The notes under the pieces are model-generated. The model was not told the DNA's origin. It was given only the letters and a program-made list of their open reading frames with translations, and did not search any database. This document shows positions 1 through 11,496 of a stretch of DNA of 64,000 nt, piece after piece. This DNA is from Himantopus leucocephalus (taxonomy: Eukaryota > Chordata > Aves > Charadriiformes > Recurvirostridae). The stretch covers positions 11,334,878 through 11,398,877 of the forward strand of contig RSEF01000004.1 in assembly GCA_003993805.1 (NCBI GenBank), in the 5' to 3' direction. How positions within the stretch are numbered: the stretch's first letter is position 1; each line of letters begins with the position of its first letter. The translations under genes were made by a program, and so were the position numbers.

Positions 1-1740
1 CAGCTTTTTATACAAAGTATTGTTGTCAGGATGTTCTGAAATGGTCATTATGCCTTCCTGTTGGGTCATAACAAAAATAACATTCTTAGAAATAAAGTTT
101 GAGGACTTGCAGCGTTCCATGAACGGACATTGCTGGAACATGGGCTGGCAGATGTGGTCTGGTGAGTGACCTGCCACGGGTTCCCCCTTGGAGGCAGGGC
201 TGGAGGGATGGGTCAGGACACCAAGGAGCCGTGGTGGATGGCTGGGGTCTGTATGGCTTCTCCAATTATTCCCAAGCTGGTGCAACGCCCTTTACATAAT
301 TACTTGCCCCTAACTGGGGGCATATGGAAGCTAAGAGCTACCCACAGAGTAGGCTAATCTTTCTTGNATTTCTTCTATTCACATTTACAAAATATATAAC
401 AAATATACTGCAAAAATTAAGAGGGGGTCTGATCCCGATTCATTAATAGCAGTGCCTAAAGCAGCAGATGGACTGTGGCCACAGTACTTCAAAATATTCA
501 TTATTTAGACCAGTAATTTCCTTTTTCCTGAAAACATCTGGCTTCTGATGCTCAGGGAGAAAAACAACATTATCCAAAACTAGTTTTAAGTACAGGTTCA
601 CCTTCTACGGCGGCAGGTTAAATTCACAAACGAGTAGAAGAAAGGACAAAAGTGTATTTACTATTTTAGAGGATGGAATGATACACACACTTTTCTGTAT
701 AACAAGGGAAGCTCACTGGATATGGTTTCCTAATTGCTCCCTATAAAACCCATGGGAAGAGCTGCTTCTTTTTCTTTCCTCAGGTCTTTAGCACGAGCAG
801 AGCTGTACGAGTAACTAACGCTTTGGAGAATCCCACACGGAGGGATTGAAGCATCACCGGTCCCCAATGCTCCTTTCCACAAAAGACTCCAGCACCGACA
901 GGGATTCGTACACGCTCCCGCTTCCCTTGGACCGTTCTCCACAACACCAAACGTGTGTCTTACAAAACTAGCAATGTCTGCTCTAACGTAGGTTTTTAAA
1001 ATTAGACTTTTATAAAGATTACTGCTAAGAGAACAGCAGAGGAAGAGGTATTTCACACATCAGGGAAGACAAATCCCACCTAATAAGATGGGGAAGTATG
1101 GCATAATAGCCTTGAAATGAAACATTTTTCTAATAAGTAATCTCAAATGAAACACTATTAGAAGACAGTGAAACCAACTATTTTCAAGCTCTGACACAAA
1201 GTCCAAGTAATTAGCTTATGGTAGGGAATTGCCCCATGTGAAAAGGAGCTGAAATTTTAGTTGTTTAAAATACTAACAATCCCAGGCAGGAACTACTAAC
1301 CTGTTTCCAGATTATTACTCTTTTTTCTTAAACTCTCCAAGTTGCCTGGTCCCAAGTAGGAAAGACAGGAAAGAGTAATCTGGTGAAAATACAGAACAGG
1401 GGGAAACCCCATTGTCTCCAGTTCTTCACCTCCCTCGGTTGCCCAACTGCTCACAAGCCCGTATCAAGTTTTTCTGCGCACTCATGCCAAGATGAGCTCT
1501 CTACAAATTATGTTGACTTTTTACCTCTTAAATGACAGGGGGTGCACAGGTCTGTAGTTAAGTCTGAACTTCAGAGGCCACACGTGCTTTTCCTACACAC
1601 AGTTGTAGTTCACGAGCTAGAAACAAGCCACCAAAGAGACATTACACCTCAAGCCAAACACTTTGTGTAAGGGACTTGGAGAGTTAGACCCCACAGCTGG
1701 ACGACTTATAAACTGTCTTCCTAAGGACCCACAAGGTTTG
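1..1740. other. Non-coding sequence, no gene seen
   Basis: Mixed-composition DNA without a recognisable gene or repeat. A 108-codon open frame lies on the minus strand at 730-1056, but it has no recognisable domain and I treat it as chance. A single unresolved base sits at 366, flanked by the short shared string tttctt; this is too short to show a duplicated contig end. No microsatellite or LINE sequence was noticed. Confidence 0.6.
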
Positions 1741-2820
1741 GAGAGAAGGACTGACAAAGTTTTAACAAATAATTAATCACTTCTTTAGACTCCTGGTTTT
1801 TGTAACTTTTTATCTATTTTTTTAAATTACTGTTTAATAAATAACAGAAAACATGCCAAATGAGCAAAACTGTACCTTCAACCCATCATTTTGCAATGAA
1901 TTGTCCTCTTTCCACATCTGAAAGCATTCAAACACAGAATATCAAAAGATTCTCAAGTGTTTGTGGCTACAGATGAGTTTATTTTTAAGCTGCTCGCAAA
2001 ATGAGATAACTTCACGAGCCTGTAAAGTAATTATTACTATAACAAGGTGGATTATGCTTAAACAAGATTTCAAAGGTTAGATTTTACTTTCATAAGAGTA
2101 CTTTAAATCTGAAGCTGTTCCTCAGCTACAGCATTGTCCCACAACAGTGCTAGCCTAAACAAGAAGAGACATTTCTTGTGGTTTCCCTCCTGATATATTT
2201 TACCTTTAAATAAATGGAAATTAAATTCTTAATGACAAATTAGAATATGAACTGGGTGATGGTATCCTGCTAGAAAGCAGAGATGAGGGAGAACTTTAAA
2301 AGCACCTTACTTCTGCAATGGTAGCCTTTAAAATCTCTCGTGGAGCTCTGTAATTTAAGAATTACCAGCTGCCAACGAGGTTACTCCTCACCAGAAACCT
2401 GACATCATCAGAATTCAGCTGATATTGGGACAAAGACAACTCTCCAACAATTTACTGTACAGCAATAAAATAGCCAACAATGCTGCACTAATCAAACTGT
2501 GAAGCAGCTCTCATTAGATGACTATCTCTGCAGGAATAACACACTATTACATGTTTAGGTTTAATTAAATGTAATACATAAATTTTTCATGTAATGAATA
2601 TAGGTATCCGTGTGCCTCTATTATACTTGACTTCAGTAATTCATCCATTTTTCTCACATCCGCTCATTTGAACAATTTATCATATTGCCAGACTACCGGT
2701 GTAAGTCATTTATGGGAAAAGTTTTGGTACTAATTTACAGGCTGACTAGGATTATAACTCTGCCACCACAGATACACAACACTTTTGCAGACTTGTATTG
2801 AATGCAGCAATTCTGACTAG
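1740..2820. promoter_or_regulatory. AT-rich block, candidate conserved non-coding element
   Basis: About 1 kb of AT-rich, complex sequence free of recognisable repeats, with many TAAT homeodomain-type cores. A TTAATTAA palindrome lies at 2561-2568. Open frames are very short. Texture of this kind is typical of conserved enhancers in vertebrate gene deserts, but AT-rich neutral DNA can look alike and conservation cannot be seen here. No target gene can be named. Confidence 0.25.
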
Positions 2821-4059
2821 ATAGATACATTTAGAAGGAAAAACAAATGATATCCTGACAAGATGGAAGGATTTTAGGAGGACTTAGCCTCGGATTCTCC
2901 AAATCTCGTACCATTAAGATTGCCCTGCATGATGAAAATTCCCCTTTCCTTTCACCCCTTCCCAAAATGGATGGTGTTCTGTTCTTTTTTTGTTTGTTTG
3001 CTTTTTGTGCATAGCCCATGCTGACGTGTTCTACACGTTTTTGGACTCTGGGTAAGGGGAGATCTGGCTACTCTCAGACTCCTGAATCTGGAAACAAACT
3101 TGAACTCTCCAAAGGAGCTTCTTTTCTCTTTAGCAGGAGTCACCCATTACTGCAAAAAAGTCCCACATTTACACTTCCAGTCCCGGCACGAGGATACCAT
3201 GGAGAGAAACCAGTATGATTTCAATGAAGAGCAGAGCCTCCTTTACCCGTACCCCTGTACTCATTGCATTTTGCAAGCTGCCCGCCTGCTTTTTTCCAGG
3301 AGCCCAGCCGCAGACACAGGTCTAACCTGCCCCAGCCCCCACCCCTGCCCGATTTCTGCCAAGCAAGAACAACTGCGCTTCTGCTCCACGTGCCAGCGTC
3401 TGCAGATCTGATTTCACTCTGTAAATAGATTATATCCAATATTTATAAAAAGATTAAGCTAATCTGACATTTAATTAATGGAAACGGCAATGTTTGACTT
3501 TTTATTTTAATAAGCAACACCCTTTGTTGCCACAGAAATCATTACTAGCAGTATGTTAAAAAAAAAAAAGGCAGAAAGATTTAACAAAAGGTTCCATTAA
3601 ATTAGAGAGCAATAAACAAACACAGCCAATTTATGCACCAGAGTCATTAAATGTGTATCCCCTCCAACACTTCCTTCACAGATAGTACTTAGGTCTGCTA
3701 CAATTGATCTGCAGGGAGCAGTTACCTTAATTATAAAATGAAACACCTCTGCTAATGCAGTTTTGGAGCCTTGTTAGTTTACACCCCAGACATGTGGCTC
3801 CGAATGGGCTCCAAATGCTAATGCCAGTAAAGGCAGACACGCTCGCTCTCTGATGTGCCGTGCTTGGCAGTCCGTGACCGCGCTGCCTACCAGGCACCCC
3901 TGGTTTTTTTTCTCCCTCTTGCCCTTGGGGTGGAGATAAAATGCAAGAACTCTTTGGTCCAGCCCAGCATGTACTTTGGAATAGTTCATTCATGGGCAGC
4001 CATTTGTACAAGAACTCTTTTTATCTGATTATCTGCGCTCATTGTTAGGGCTTGCGCCT
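2821..4059. other. Non-coding sequence, C-rich patch, no gene seen
   Basis: Overlapping open frames of 60-103 codons occur on both strands between 2831 and 4011. None has a recognisable motif, and they follow a locally C-rich patch at about 3280-3375 where stop codons are rarer. T-rich simple sequence lies near 2985-3004 and an A12 run near 3558. I see no gene. Confidence 0.6.
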
Positions 4060-4620
4060 AGATGTGATGAGCCTTGCAGGAAAAATTAAAGAAGATGTAA
4101 ACAGTAAATGCAGACATTTTGCAACATAGCTAAAAATAAATTGCACTACAGGCAATTATGCAAGTTTTACTGGATACATTAAAAAGACATTAAATGCACA
4201 GCTGTTTTAAGTGTCTTTTAAGCTGATAAATTAACTGTCTAATAAATTGTAAGATTTGTCAGCTAATAATGCTATTTTATCTGCTTTAACATATGCCTTC
4301 CTAGTTCATGAAGCATTATTGTAAGTGCCAAAAGGAGATAATGTGCATTTTACAGTGTTATGTCTTAAGTGGAATGGATCATTGGCCATGAAGAAGTGTG
4401 TTAATAAATCTCCTAGGCTTTGTTAATTGCACTCAATGAAGTGTCACTGTTAAAACACAAAAGATGTGATAGAGAAAGCTGAACATAATGTCTTTCAGTT
4501 TTACAATTAACAGTTCACTAGGCAAATCGACCAAAAAGACCATAATTTGTTGAAGCCTTATTAACTTACATTTTCCTAGTCAAGGTCATAATTGTGAATG
4601 GCTTAAAGCTATCTTTTAAT
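4060..4620. promoter_or_regulatory. AT-rich block, candidate conserved non-coding element
   Basis: Repeat-free, AT-rich and complex, with many TAAT/ATTA cores and almost no CpG. This is one of the stretches most like a deeply conserved enhancer in the window. The call rests on sequence texture only. It lies 400-500 bp from a second such block (5035-5570), and the two may form one cluster. Confidence 0.33.
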
Positions 4621-5032
4621 GCTCATCAAGAAGAGTAACCTTGCAAGAGAGGATGAACTTTTCTATCTCTCAGTAGTACTTATCACTTGCTTTGCAGGTA
4701 GAAGACAAATAAAGCTGAACTCTGTTATACAGCCATCCCTTCCAGTCACTCGCCACCAAATAAATGCCACTCTAAAGGTGGGAAACATGATTTTAAACAT
4801 CTTTTCTCTGCAGGAAATTAAGTGCAAAAAAGGAAAAAAGATTTTTGAAGAACTGCATAAGCCCATCAGAGCTAACGTAGTGCAGAGAAGAACTATTCAT
4901 CAAGATTTGAGGTTCGGGGGTTTTCCGCTCTCCCCTGGAAACTCAATTCAGTGCAGAAGAGAAAACAAACAATCCAGCACACTTAGCAAACAATTATCAA
5001 AATCAAATACAATCATTAAATACCCTTCATGA
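4619..5032 (+). other. 137-codon open frame, probably chance
   Basis: An open frame of 137 codons in AT-rich DNA is a little longer than expected. The translation is rich in Lys, Ser, Ile and Asn, without a signal peptide, membrane segment or domain I recognise. It lies between two candidate conserved non-coding blocks. Chance is the preferred explanation; part of an untranslated or long non-coding RNA exon is possible. Confidence 0.1.
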
Positions 5033-5034
5033 AG

Positions 5035-5570
5035 AAGAGCTATTTCCATAATTCTTATTAAATATTGATTATTGAACGTATTAACGCTTCATAACATCTC
5101 ATCAGATTAGCACTACTGGGCTCTGTTGCAAAAATCTTCCCACTTAAGACCATTTTGTGATAATGTAAAATATTTTCTCCAGCAGGGTAATCAGAGTAAA
5201 TACCAATAATGTCGAATTGGCACACATGAATACAGATGTACGATCACCATCTCTGTAATCCTCATAAAGTAATGAGAGCACATGATAGAAGAATAATGAC
5301 CAAGTGTTAATTTAAGTCTGTAATTTCTTCTTAAAAACCTCGAAATGCAGAATACAATGATTTCATGGAAATCATCATATATTTAAATCTCAGACTACAA
5401 ATGCTATCACTTGCCATTAATGCAACCATTACGTTGTGCTGTACTACTTTAAATGCACTCGGCACTGGCTGTTTGATTTGCCTGATAACAGTTGTAATAC
5501 TCTTCCGTGATGCACATAAGATGTTAGAATATATATAAAATGCATATTAATAAATCATTCTGCAAGCATT
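5035..5570. promoter_or_regulatory. AT-rich block, candidate conserved non-coding element
   Basis: AT-rich complex sequence with clustered TGATTATT-like, ATTAAT and TTTAAAT words, no recognisable repeat and no long open frame. Homeodomain- and POU-like half sites are frequent, which is expected in both enhancers and AT-rich neutral DNA. The call is inference from texture. Confidence 0.33.
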
Positions 5571-6740
5571 AAAAATAAGGACAGGCGCCCAGCTCTGCTG
5601 TTACTAGGTTACAGGGTGCCACCCTGAACCACGCAGTCGATCAGAGTGTGCTGCTTCAGGTCTGACAGAGCACATTGATTGCCCGCGGCTGGACAAAGGG
5701 AGCATGCTGCTGACTCCGGCACCGGGCTCCTTGCTGCAGGATAGCCCTTGCAGGTAGGTGGAGGAAGAAGGGAGAAGCTGGAGGAACAGGATGGGTGATG
5801 CCAGCGCCCAGAGCACCAGGATGAGGATGGGTGCTGGCGGGTCCACATCCCATCTCCATCAGCACCTCCAGAGCAGGAGGTGCTGCAAACCCACTCATAT
5901 GGGTGGAGCAGGGAGAGGACATACCGGTGGTTCAGCGCTCGTTTTCCAGCTAGGGGTCTATGCCACACCTCAGCTTTACACTGTGCTGGACACAACACCT
6001 ACACATGCTACGCTTCTACTTGCCCATTTCAAAATTAAGTACGATAATTTTCAACTTTTACTCTGAGACACAATGAGATTGAATCCACACCTGCCAGGGA
6101 CTCGGATTCCTCGGTACCAGGTACTATCCAAACCCCAAAGCATTACTGCTAACAAACCGCAGCCTTAAATAACACCTGCCAACAACCTGGGAATATTTCT
6201 GCACATTTTTAACAAAGTCGCTTCAGTTTGATCAAATTCTTAAATCTTTTTTATGAATGCAGAAGGGTCACAGTTCTCAAATCGAGTCTCTGGGAATCAT
6301 AGGCAAGTATGTCCAAAGAATGGCAGTTTGGGATTATCCTGAAAGACTGCATACGCATAAGTCTTACAGGAAAAAGTTATCATCAGAGAACGAAGAGAAC
6401 TCCTTCCTCTCCCATAAGGCTGCCTTTAGTGACAGGATTGTTTAAACGGCCAGCAGTGTACGTGCATATTGGAGAATACCTACAGAAAATTTATATTTTC
6501 AACTAGCACCTGTGAATATACACCCTAGAAACCTCTACAGAGAAATAAACTCATCCAACCAGAAAAGGGAAAGCGAACACATCGTTTGTGTCTCAAAGCA
6601 ACCCGTGCTTCCAACCCCATAGCTAACAATGAGGCCAAAAATTATCTGTAAATCTGTGCCATGCATAGTGCATAATTTTCTAATAATTTTTAAAATGAGT
6701 GCAAGGATTGGACTAAAACTTAATTGAAAACAGTATCTGG
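5571..6740. other. Non-coding sequence, no gene seen
   Basis: From 5571 to 5990 the sequence is richer in G+C and purine-rich on the plus strand, and carries four overlapping open frames (80-129 codons) on both strands. None resembles a known protein. From 6000 on it is ordinary AT-leaning sequence with nothing recognised. Confidence 0.55.
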
Positions 6741-6812
6741 TATAAATATGTACATGTATGTATGCATACGTAGAGTGAAATATAAAGGTATATGTACATA
6801 AATAGATGTGTA
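6741..6812. repeat. Degenerate TATG/TACA-type simple repeat
   Basis: A short stretch of alternating purine-pyrimidine tetranucleotides (tatg, taca, catg, cata variants), interrupted several times. It is a decayed microsatellite with no perfect array longer than about three units. Confidence 0.45.
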
Positions 6813-8253
6813 TTTCCGACTCACAGTTACTCCTCAGCTGACAAAAGCAATTTCAGGAGATCGTATTGAAACCACTGACACCAAGATAACACAAAATAGC
6901 TGAAACACTATGTTTTATAAATAAAGAGATTTATGTTTGTACTAGAATAGCTCAACTACATAAAGAGTAATAGCTGAAGAGAGCCGTCCTGGAAAGCTGG
7001 GAAACCTTCAAGAATTTACACGTCACACCATTACTGTTGGTTCACTTTCTTCTTTATGGGCATATCAGCTAAAGGGCAGGCATAGGTGTACGTGCAAGAA
7101 TTCAAACTCTTTGTGCTCCAGCACGGGGATGGACGGCTCTGCTCCCACCGGAATGCATCCCTTCACACAAGACTTGATATTAAGGCTCAGTCTTGCCACA
7201 AGCAGTGCTGCTGCTCAGGTACGACCTTGTATTTGACCTGTTAGGGACAATCAGTGAAATGCTGTCCTACCAGCTAGGCTCAGATAACTCCCACACCTCT
7301 TACAAGTTGCTTTCTCGTGATTTTAAAAATCAGGATTATGAAGCCTGCTATTTTTCTCTGTGTGCTATTTCTAGAAACACGATTAGCAAAAAATGCCCTA
7401 AAGGGTTGCAATCTGATTTCATGTGTAAATCCTGCGGACATACGCCTATCATAAAAAGAAAAGTAAACTTTGTTCAGTCTGAGGTTTCACACTCTGTTTT
7501 AAGCAATCTAATTGGGCTGTACAGTAGGATTCAGATAGCTTTAGAGTGAAATTGAGTCCAGTTTTGAGAAGATGTATTTATACTTTATGATGATTCAATT
7601 GGATGAAGAATCTATCACTATTCATAGATTGTTAGTGTGAAACCAGATGAACACAGCTGGTTTTGCCTTGGTAAATTGAGATCACTTTAAATCTCAAATA
7701 CAGATCGATGCTTTGAGAATTAGAATGGGAAGGTCTCAGCCCTCCCGTATTGATCCAAGCCCCCCAAATAGACTTCCAAAAGACATACGGCATGAGTTTT
7801 GCAGAGCTCAGCTAACCAATCTCCTAGAAAACGTTTAATAAGTCACTCCCCTGGCCCCAAAACATTTATCTTGAGTAGCATGATTTCCTGAGATAATAAT
7901 AAATTACTATTCTTTAGGTTAGAAGAGGGTTGCATGACTAGACAGATTTCCTGGGCTGATATTACAGCGCACTAAAAAAGACCCTGGAAACTACACCAGA
8001 GTGGAAAAGTCCCTGTGACTACCTGGGAACGAAGCTGGCTCCCTGACTTCAGAGGTGCCTCTGCAAGAGCAAACTAGGCAAACTTCGAGGTGTTCTGCTC
8101 TGCTTTTTGTTTTTTCTTTAAGTTGGCTTCAGCAGTTCTTAAAGAGTTCTTAAATCACCTTGAATTTAATTTCTCTAAGCCACGTTTAAAGAGAAGAATT
8201 ACCATCTGTCACAGTTGGTTAATCAGGATCAGTGTACTGCAACTCATTCACTC
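6813..8253. other. Non-coding sequence, no gene seen
   Basis: Ordinary AT-leaning sequence. A 118-codon plus-strand frame at 7193-7549 has several Cys residues in its C-terminal third, but no spacing I recognise as a zinc-binding or other domain. No repeats noted. Confidence 0.55.
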
Positions 8254-8473
8254 TATTAAAAAATAACCCTTCAGTTACTAAATTTTCTGGGATCTTTTCT
8301 ATGAAGACACGAGCCATGCGTATCCCATAGGAGCTACTGACACCGCTCACAAAAGTTAACTANTTATTAAAAAATAACCCTTCAGTTACTAAGTTTTCTG
8401 GGATCTTTTCCACGAAGACACGAGCCACACGTATCCCATAGGAGCTACTGACACCGCTCACAAAAGTTAACTA
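8254..8473. repeat. 109-bp sequence repeated either side of a single N at 8363
   Basis: Bases 8254-8362 and 8365-8473 align without gaps (offset 111) with five differences, all transitions. The copies meet at one undetermined base. A real tandem duplication is possible. The better explanation is two allelic contig ends laid end to end, because the same arrangement recurs at five other single-N joins in this window. Confidence 0.9.
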
Positions 8474-10137
8474 ACCTATAAACAAGCGCATGGATGCTGG
8501 TTTATATAATGTTGCCGCATCAATTTTATTACCTTATGTCTATAACTAGTGCTTCATTTTTTATTTATCTGGTGACTTGTGAAGCTCAGAAAACGTTAAC
8601 AAATGATGCAGATAAATGGCCACCCCATAAAGCCAAGGAACTTTTAGAAAGTGGAGTCACCATAACAATATTAAGATTGTAAAAATAAATGCTCTGCTAG
8701 TGTCGGTTTGGGAAACAAAACACTCAAGAAAAAGCAGTAAAAAGAAAAAAAAAACCCTGCACGCTACCAGATTATCAGATGTGAATCCAGAGAAACCTGA
8801 GCGTTGACTTAACCAAGCATGGCTAAAGCTGGAACAGTAGCAAGAAAAGAGATTGCAATTTTCTCAAAACTGTGAACAAAAGACCTGAAAGCCGGCAAAA
8901 AGCAATGAATCCTCTTCATTCACCGAAACCAACTAAGTGGTAACAAATTGTGAGTTTCCAGTTGGAGACAATTGGCCAGGAATAATTATGCGAGATGCTA
9001 AAGGCTGATTTAACTCTTTCTTCCACCGGTTTCTGGGAGGCATCAGAAGGGAGAGCTGTAATAAGCGTTGCATGCTGGGACCCACGCCACGTTACAACCA
9101 ATTTGCTTTCTCAGAGAGAAGTTCATCCTGCTGAGAGAGCAGGTTTCCATAGATAAAAGATGGGATCTCAAAACAAATTAAGGCTACGTGAAGCATGCCT
9201 GCATTTTACTGTAGTAAATTCTGCAGAGCTTGCCTGTTGGCAGGGGCAAGCTGTTATGACTTAAGCAGATACCGATCTGAGATATATTAAATAAATGAAA
9301 AAGCTGAAGTTACTTACCCAAGCTCTGTACATTGGAAGGAACAATAGTGGATGTAGCCTTTTCTTCCGCTAACATTTCAATCCTTCATTATTTAATTTAA
9401 TAACAAATTTGTGGGCAATTTAGTTGGTAGGCAGAAGAACTGATTAAAAAAAGAGCAAATACTATTTTACTTGGAGATGACAAGGGATGTTTTTAAAATC
9501 TTTTGTTACAGATCATTATACTAAAGCATTGGGGGTATTCTACAAGTGTTTTGAGATACTGTTGGATTTCACATTTAAAATGTTACATTATTGGTTTCTA
9601 ATAAACATTTAACAAGGAGTACAGATAACAAGAATTTTTTAAAGAACTGTATTTTCTGAGTCACTTTGTTTACCGATTGTTTTTGCAGGCATCTGTTTGA
9701 AAGCACATTTTGTTTTGATCCATCCTTCTCAGCCTTGCAGATAGAAAGAAATGCTGAAATTATTTGCAAATGAGAATCATCGTCTTCAGATTCAGAGACT
9801 GTAGAGCAGGCAGAACAGAAACTGCTAATCCTAACAGAAATTGCTCAGCACAGGCATGTAATTAAATTTCTCACTGAAAGAAAAAAAAACCACCTTACTA
9901 TTTGAAACCTGAGATACCTGAGCTTAAAATTTTGGCCAAAAGCTACATAAAGTCAGACTTCCCAATTATTTTCTGTATCATGGCACTGGCACGGATTTAG
10001 AGCTGCAGTGTTTCTGAAGACCTTGCTTGCTTTCTTTTACTTCTTTCTTTCTCTGCCATAAGGGTGGTGACTGCCCTCCAGCATAACTCGGGCACCTGCT
10101 TCTCACACTCTGGGAGACTCATTTGCTCTTTGACTTA
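8474..10137. other. Non-coding sequence, no gene seen
   Basis: AT-leaning sequence with short A runs near 8742 and 9880. Open frames do not exceed 65 codons. No interspersed repeat or RNA gene recognised. Confidence 0.6.
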
Positions 10138-10300
10138 CAGGCTGTTTTTCAATCCATCATTGGTTCGTTATTACACTAGGTGTAATAATATAATAATTGC
10201 AATTTAACTATACTATAACAACATTATAATATATATTCTAATACATTAAGAATATACAATTGGGTAATAGTACTATAATTGCAAGTTAAAATGCCTGGAT
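10138..10300. repeat. AT-rich patch with palindrome and short direct repeat
   Basis: A perfect 9-bp stem with a 3-nt loop spans 10168-10188 (ttattacac / gtgtaataa). Downstream, a 15-bp word at 10193-10207 recurs at 10275-10289 with one mismatch. The patch is strongly AT-rich. It could be a small decayed MITE or ordinary low-complexity DNA; no target-site duplication was identified. Confidence 0.4.
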
Positions 10301-11314
10301 AGAAAAAACCTTGTTAAAGCATCACCCTGCAAACCCCACCTGCACAACTAAAAGCCCAGGTCTTCCAAACCCCAGTGCTGGCAGTATTACTTTCTTATCA
10401 TCGTGTATCACGTAAGCAGGTGTTATTCACAGCTTCAATTCATATAGGTGATTTATTAGGAGATATACCGAAATGTACTTGCCGAGGGAAGATGGAGAAT
10501 TTACTTTTTCCTGATTATGGCCCATTCTTTAACAGCTCAGTAAATATTTTCCTCATCCCTTTAATACATATTTGAAGGATAAACAACCCAAAGGAGGGAA
10601 ATCAGTCAGATTAAAAAAAAAGGCCATGCAGGTTTCCATCAGGTTAAGTATATATTTTGGTAGCAAATAAAACAGACTGCAAGAATCACCAGAAGAAGAA
10701 TGTACAAATTTGGAGGAGATCTGGCTATTAGTCTGCTCACGACACAGGGCGAGCAATCTCTAAGCAGCCTCTTCACTGGACTCCAGGATATATATGTGCA
10801 CATTCTATATATGCAGGGTTCTAAATAAAAGAAAAGGAGGAATTTGCCATTGTTTTAGGCAAGATAAAGTGGAACCCACCTTTGGTATTTATATGGTCTA
10901 TAGCATCATTCTCAGAGCACAGCTGTGAGACGTGGGAGCACCGACTACTCTTGCAGACACGTGTGCAGGGAAGCAAAGCCCAGCCCAGCCTGCCTGCAGG
11001 GAGGTGCCCGTGACCACGGATTGGGAAGAGAGCTGGGAACACCTCACTGAGGGGTCCACAGACCAGGGAAAGGCATTTTCTTGCCACGCCTTGGGAAAGA
11101 GCCTGTTACACCTGTCTTCCTCCTCTTTTTTCCAAGCCATAGACCTGGCGTATACACACACACGTAAAAAAGAAAATTGCACCTTCTACCCACTACTCAA
11201 ACTTGCCCCATTTCAGGGATTTTGTTTATTAATAAAGATTAGCAACAGTAAAACAAATTCTAAACCAATCTTTTTATTGAGCTTAACCAATTCTGAATCC
11301 TTCCTACACTATTC
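10301..11314. other. Non-coding sequence, no gene seen
   Basis: Open frames of up to 150 codons occur on both strands between 10821 and 11384 in a locally G+C-richer patch. They overlap each other and show no recognisable motif. A short (AC)n-like run lies at about 11151-11164. No gene is called. Confidence 0.55.
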
Positions 11315-11317
11315 TCC

Positions 11318-11396
11318 ATGGAATGGAGCGAGAGCAGCCCTGAGGAGAAAGGCTTGGGGGTGTTGGTTGATGATCTCAACATGACCGGGCAACGTG
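11318..11396 (+). mobile_element. CR1-type LINE fragment, cut by the assembly gap
   Basis: The stretch up to the gap follows the well-known 3' part of avian CR1 ORF2 in sense orientation. Its translation contains the EKGLGVLVD-type stretch followed by LNM, corresponding to the CR1 segment just past the reverse-transcriptase core. Only about 70-80 bp are visible before the 100-N gap, and the expected downstream CR1 sequence is not recognisable after it. The copy is a dead fragment. Confidence 0.8.
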
Positions 11397-11496
11397 NNNN
11401 NNNNNNNNNNNNNNNNNNNNNNNNNNNNNNNNNNNNNNNNNNNNNNNNNNNNNNNNNNNNNNNNNNNNNNNNNNNNNNNNNNNNNNNNNNNNNNNN
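11397..11496. other. 100-N assembly gap
   Basis: Exactly 100 undetermined bases, a conventional placeholder for a gap of unknown size. The gap begins inside a CR1 element, which is a typical cause of contig breaks. Apparent open frames crossing it have no meaning. Confidence 0.98.
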
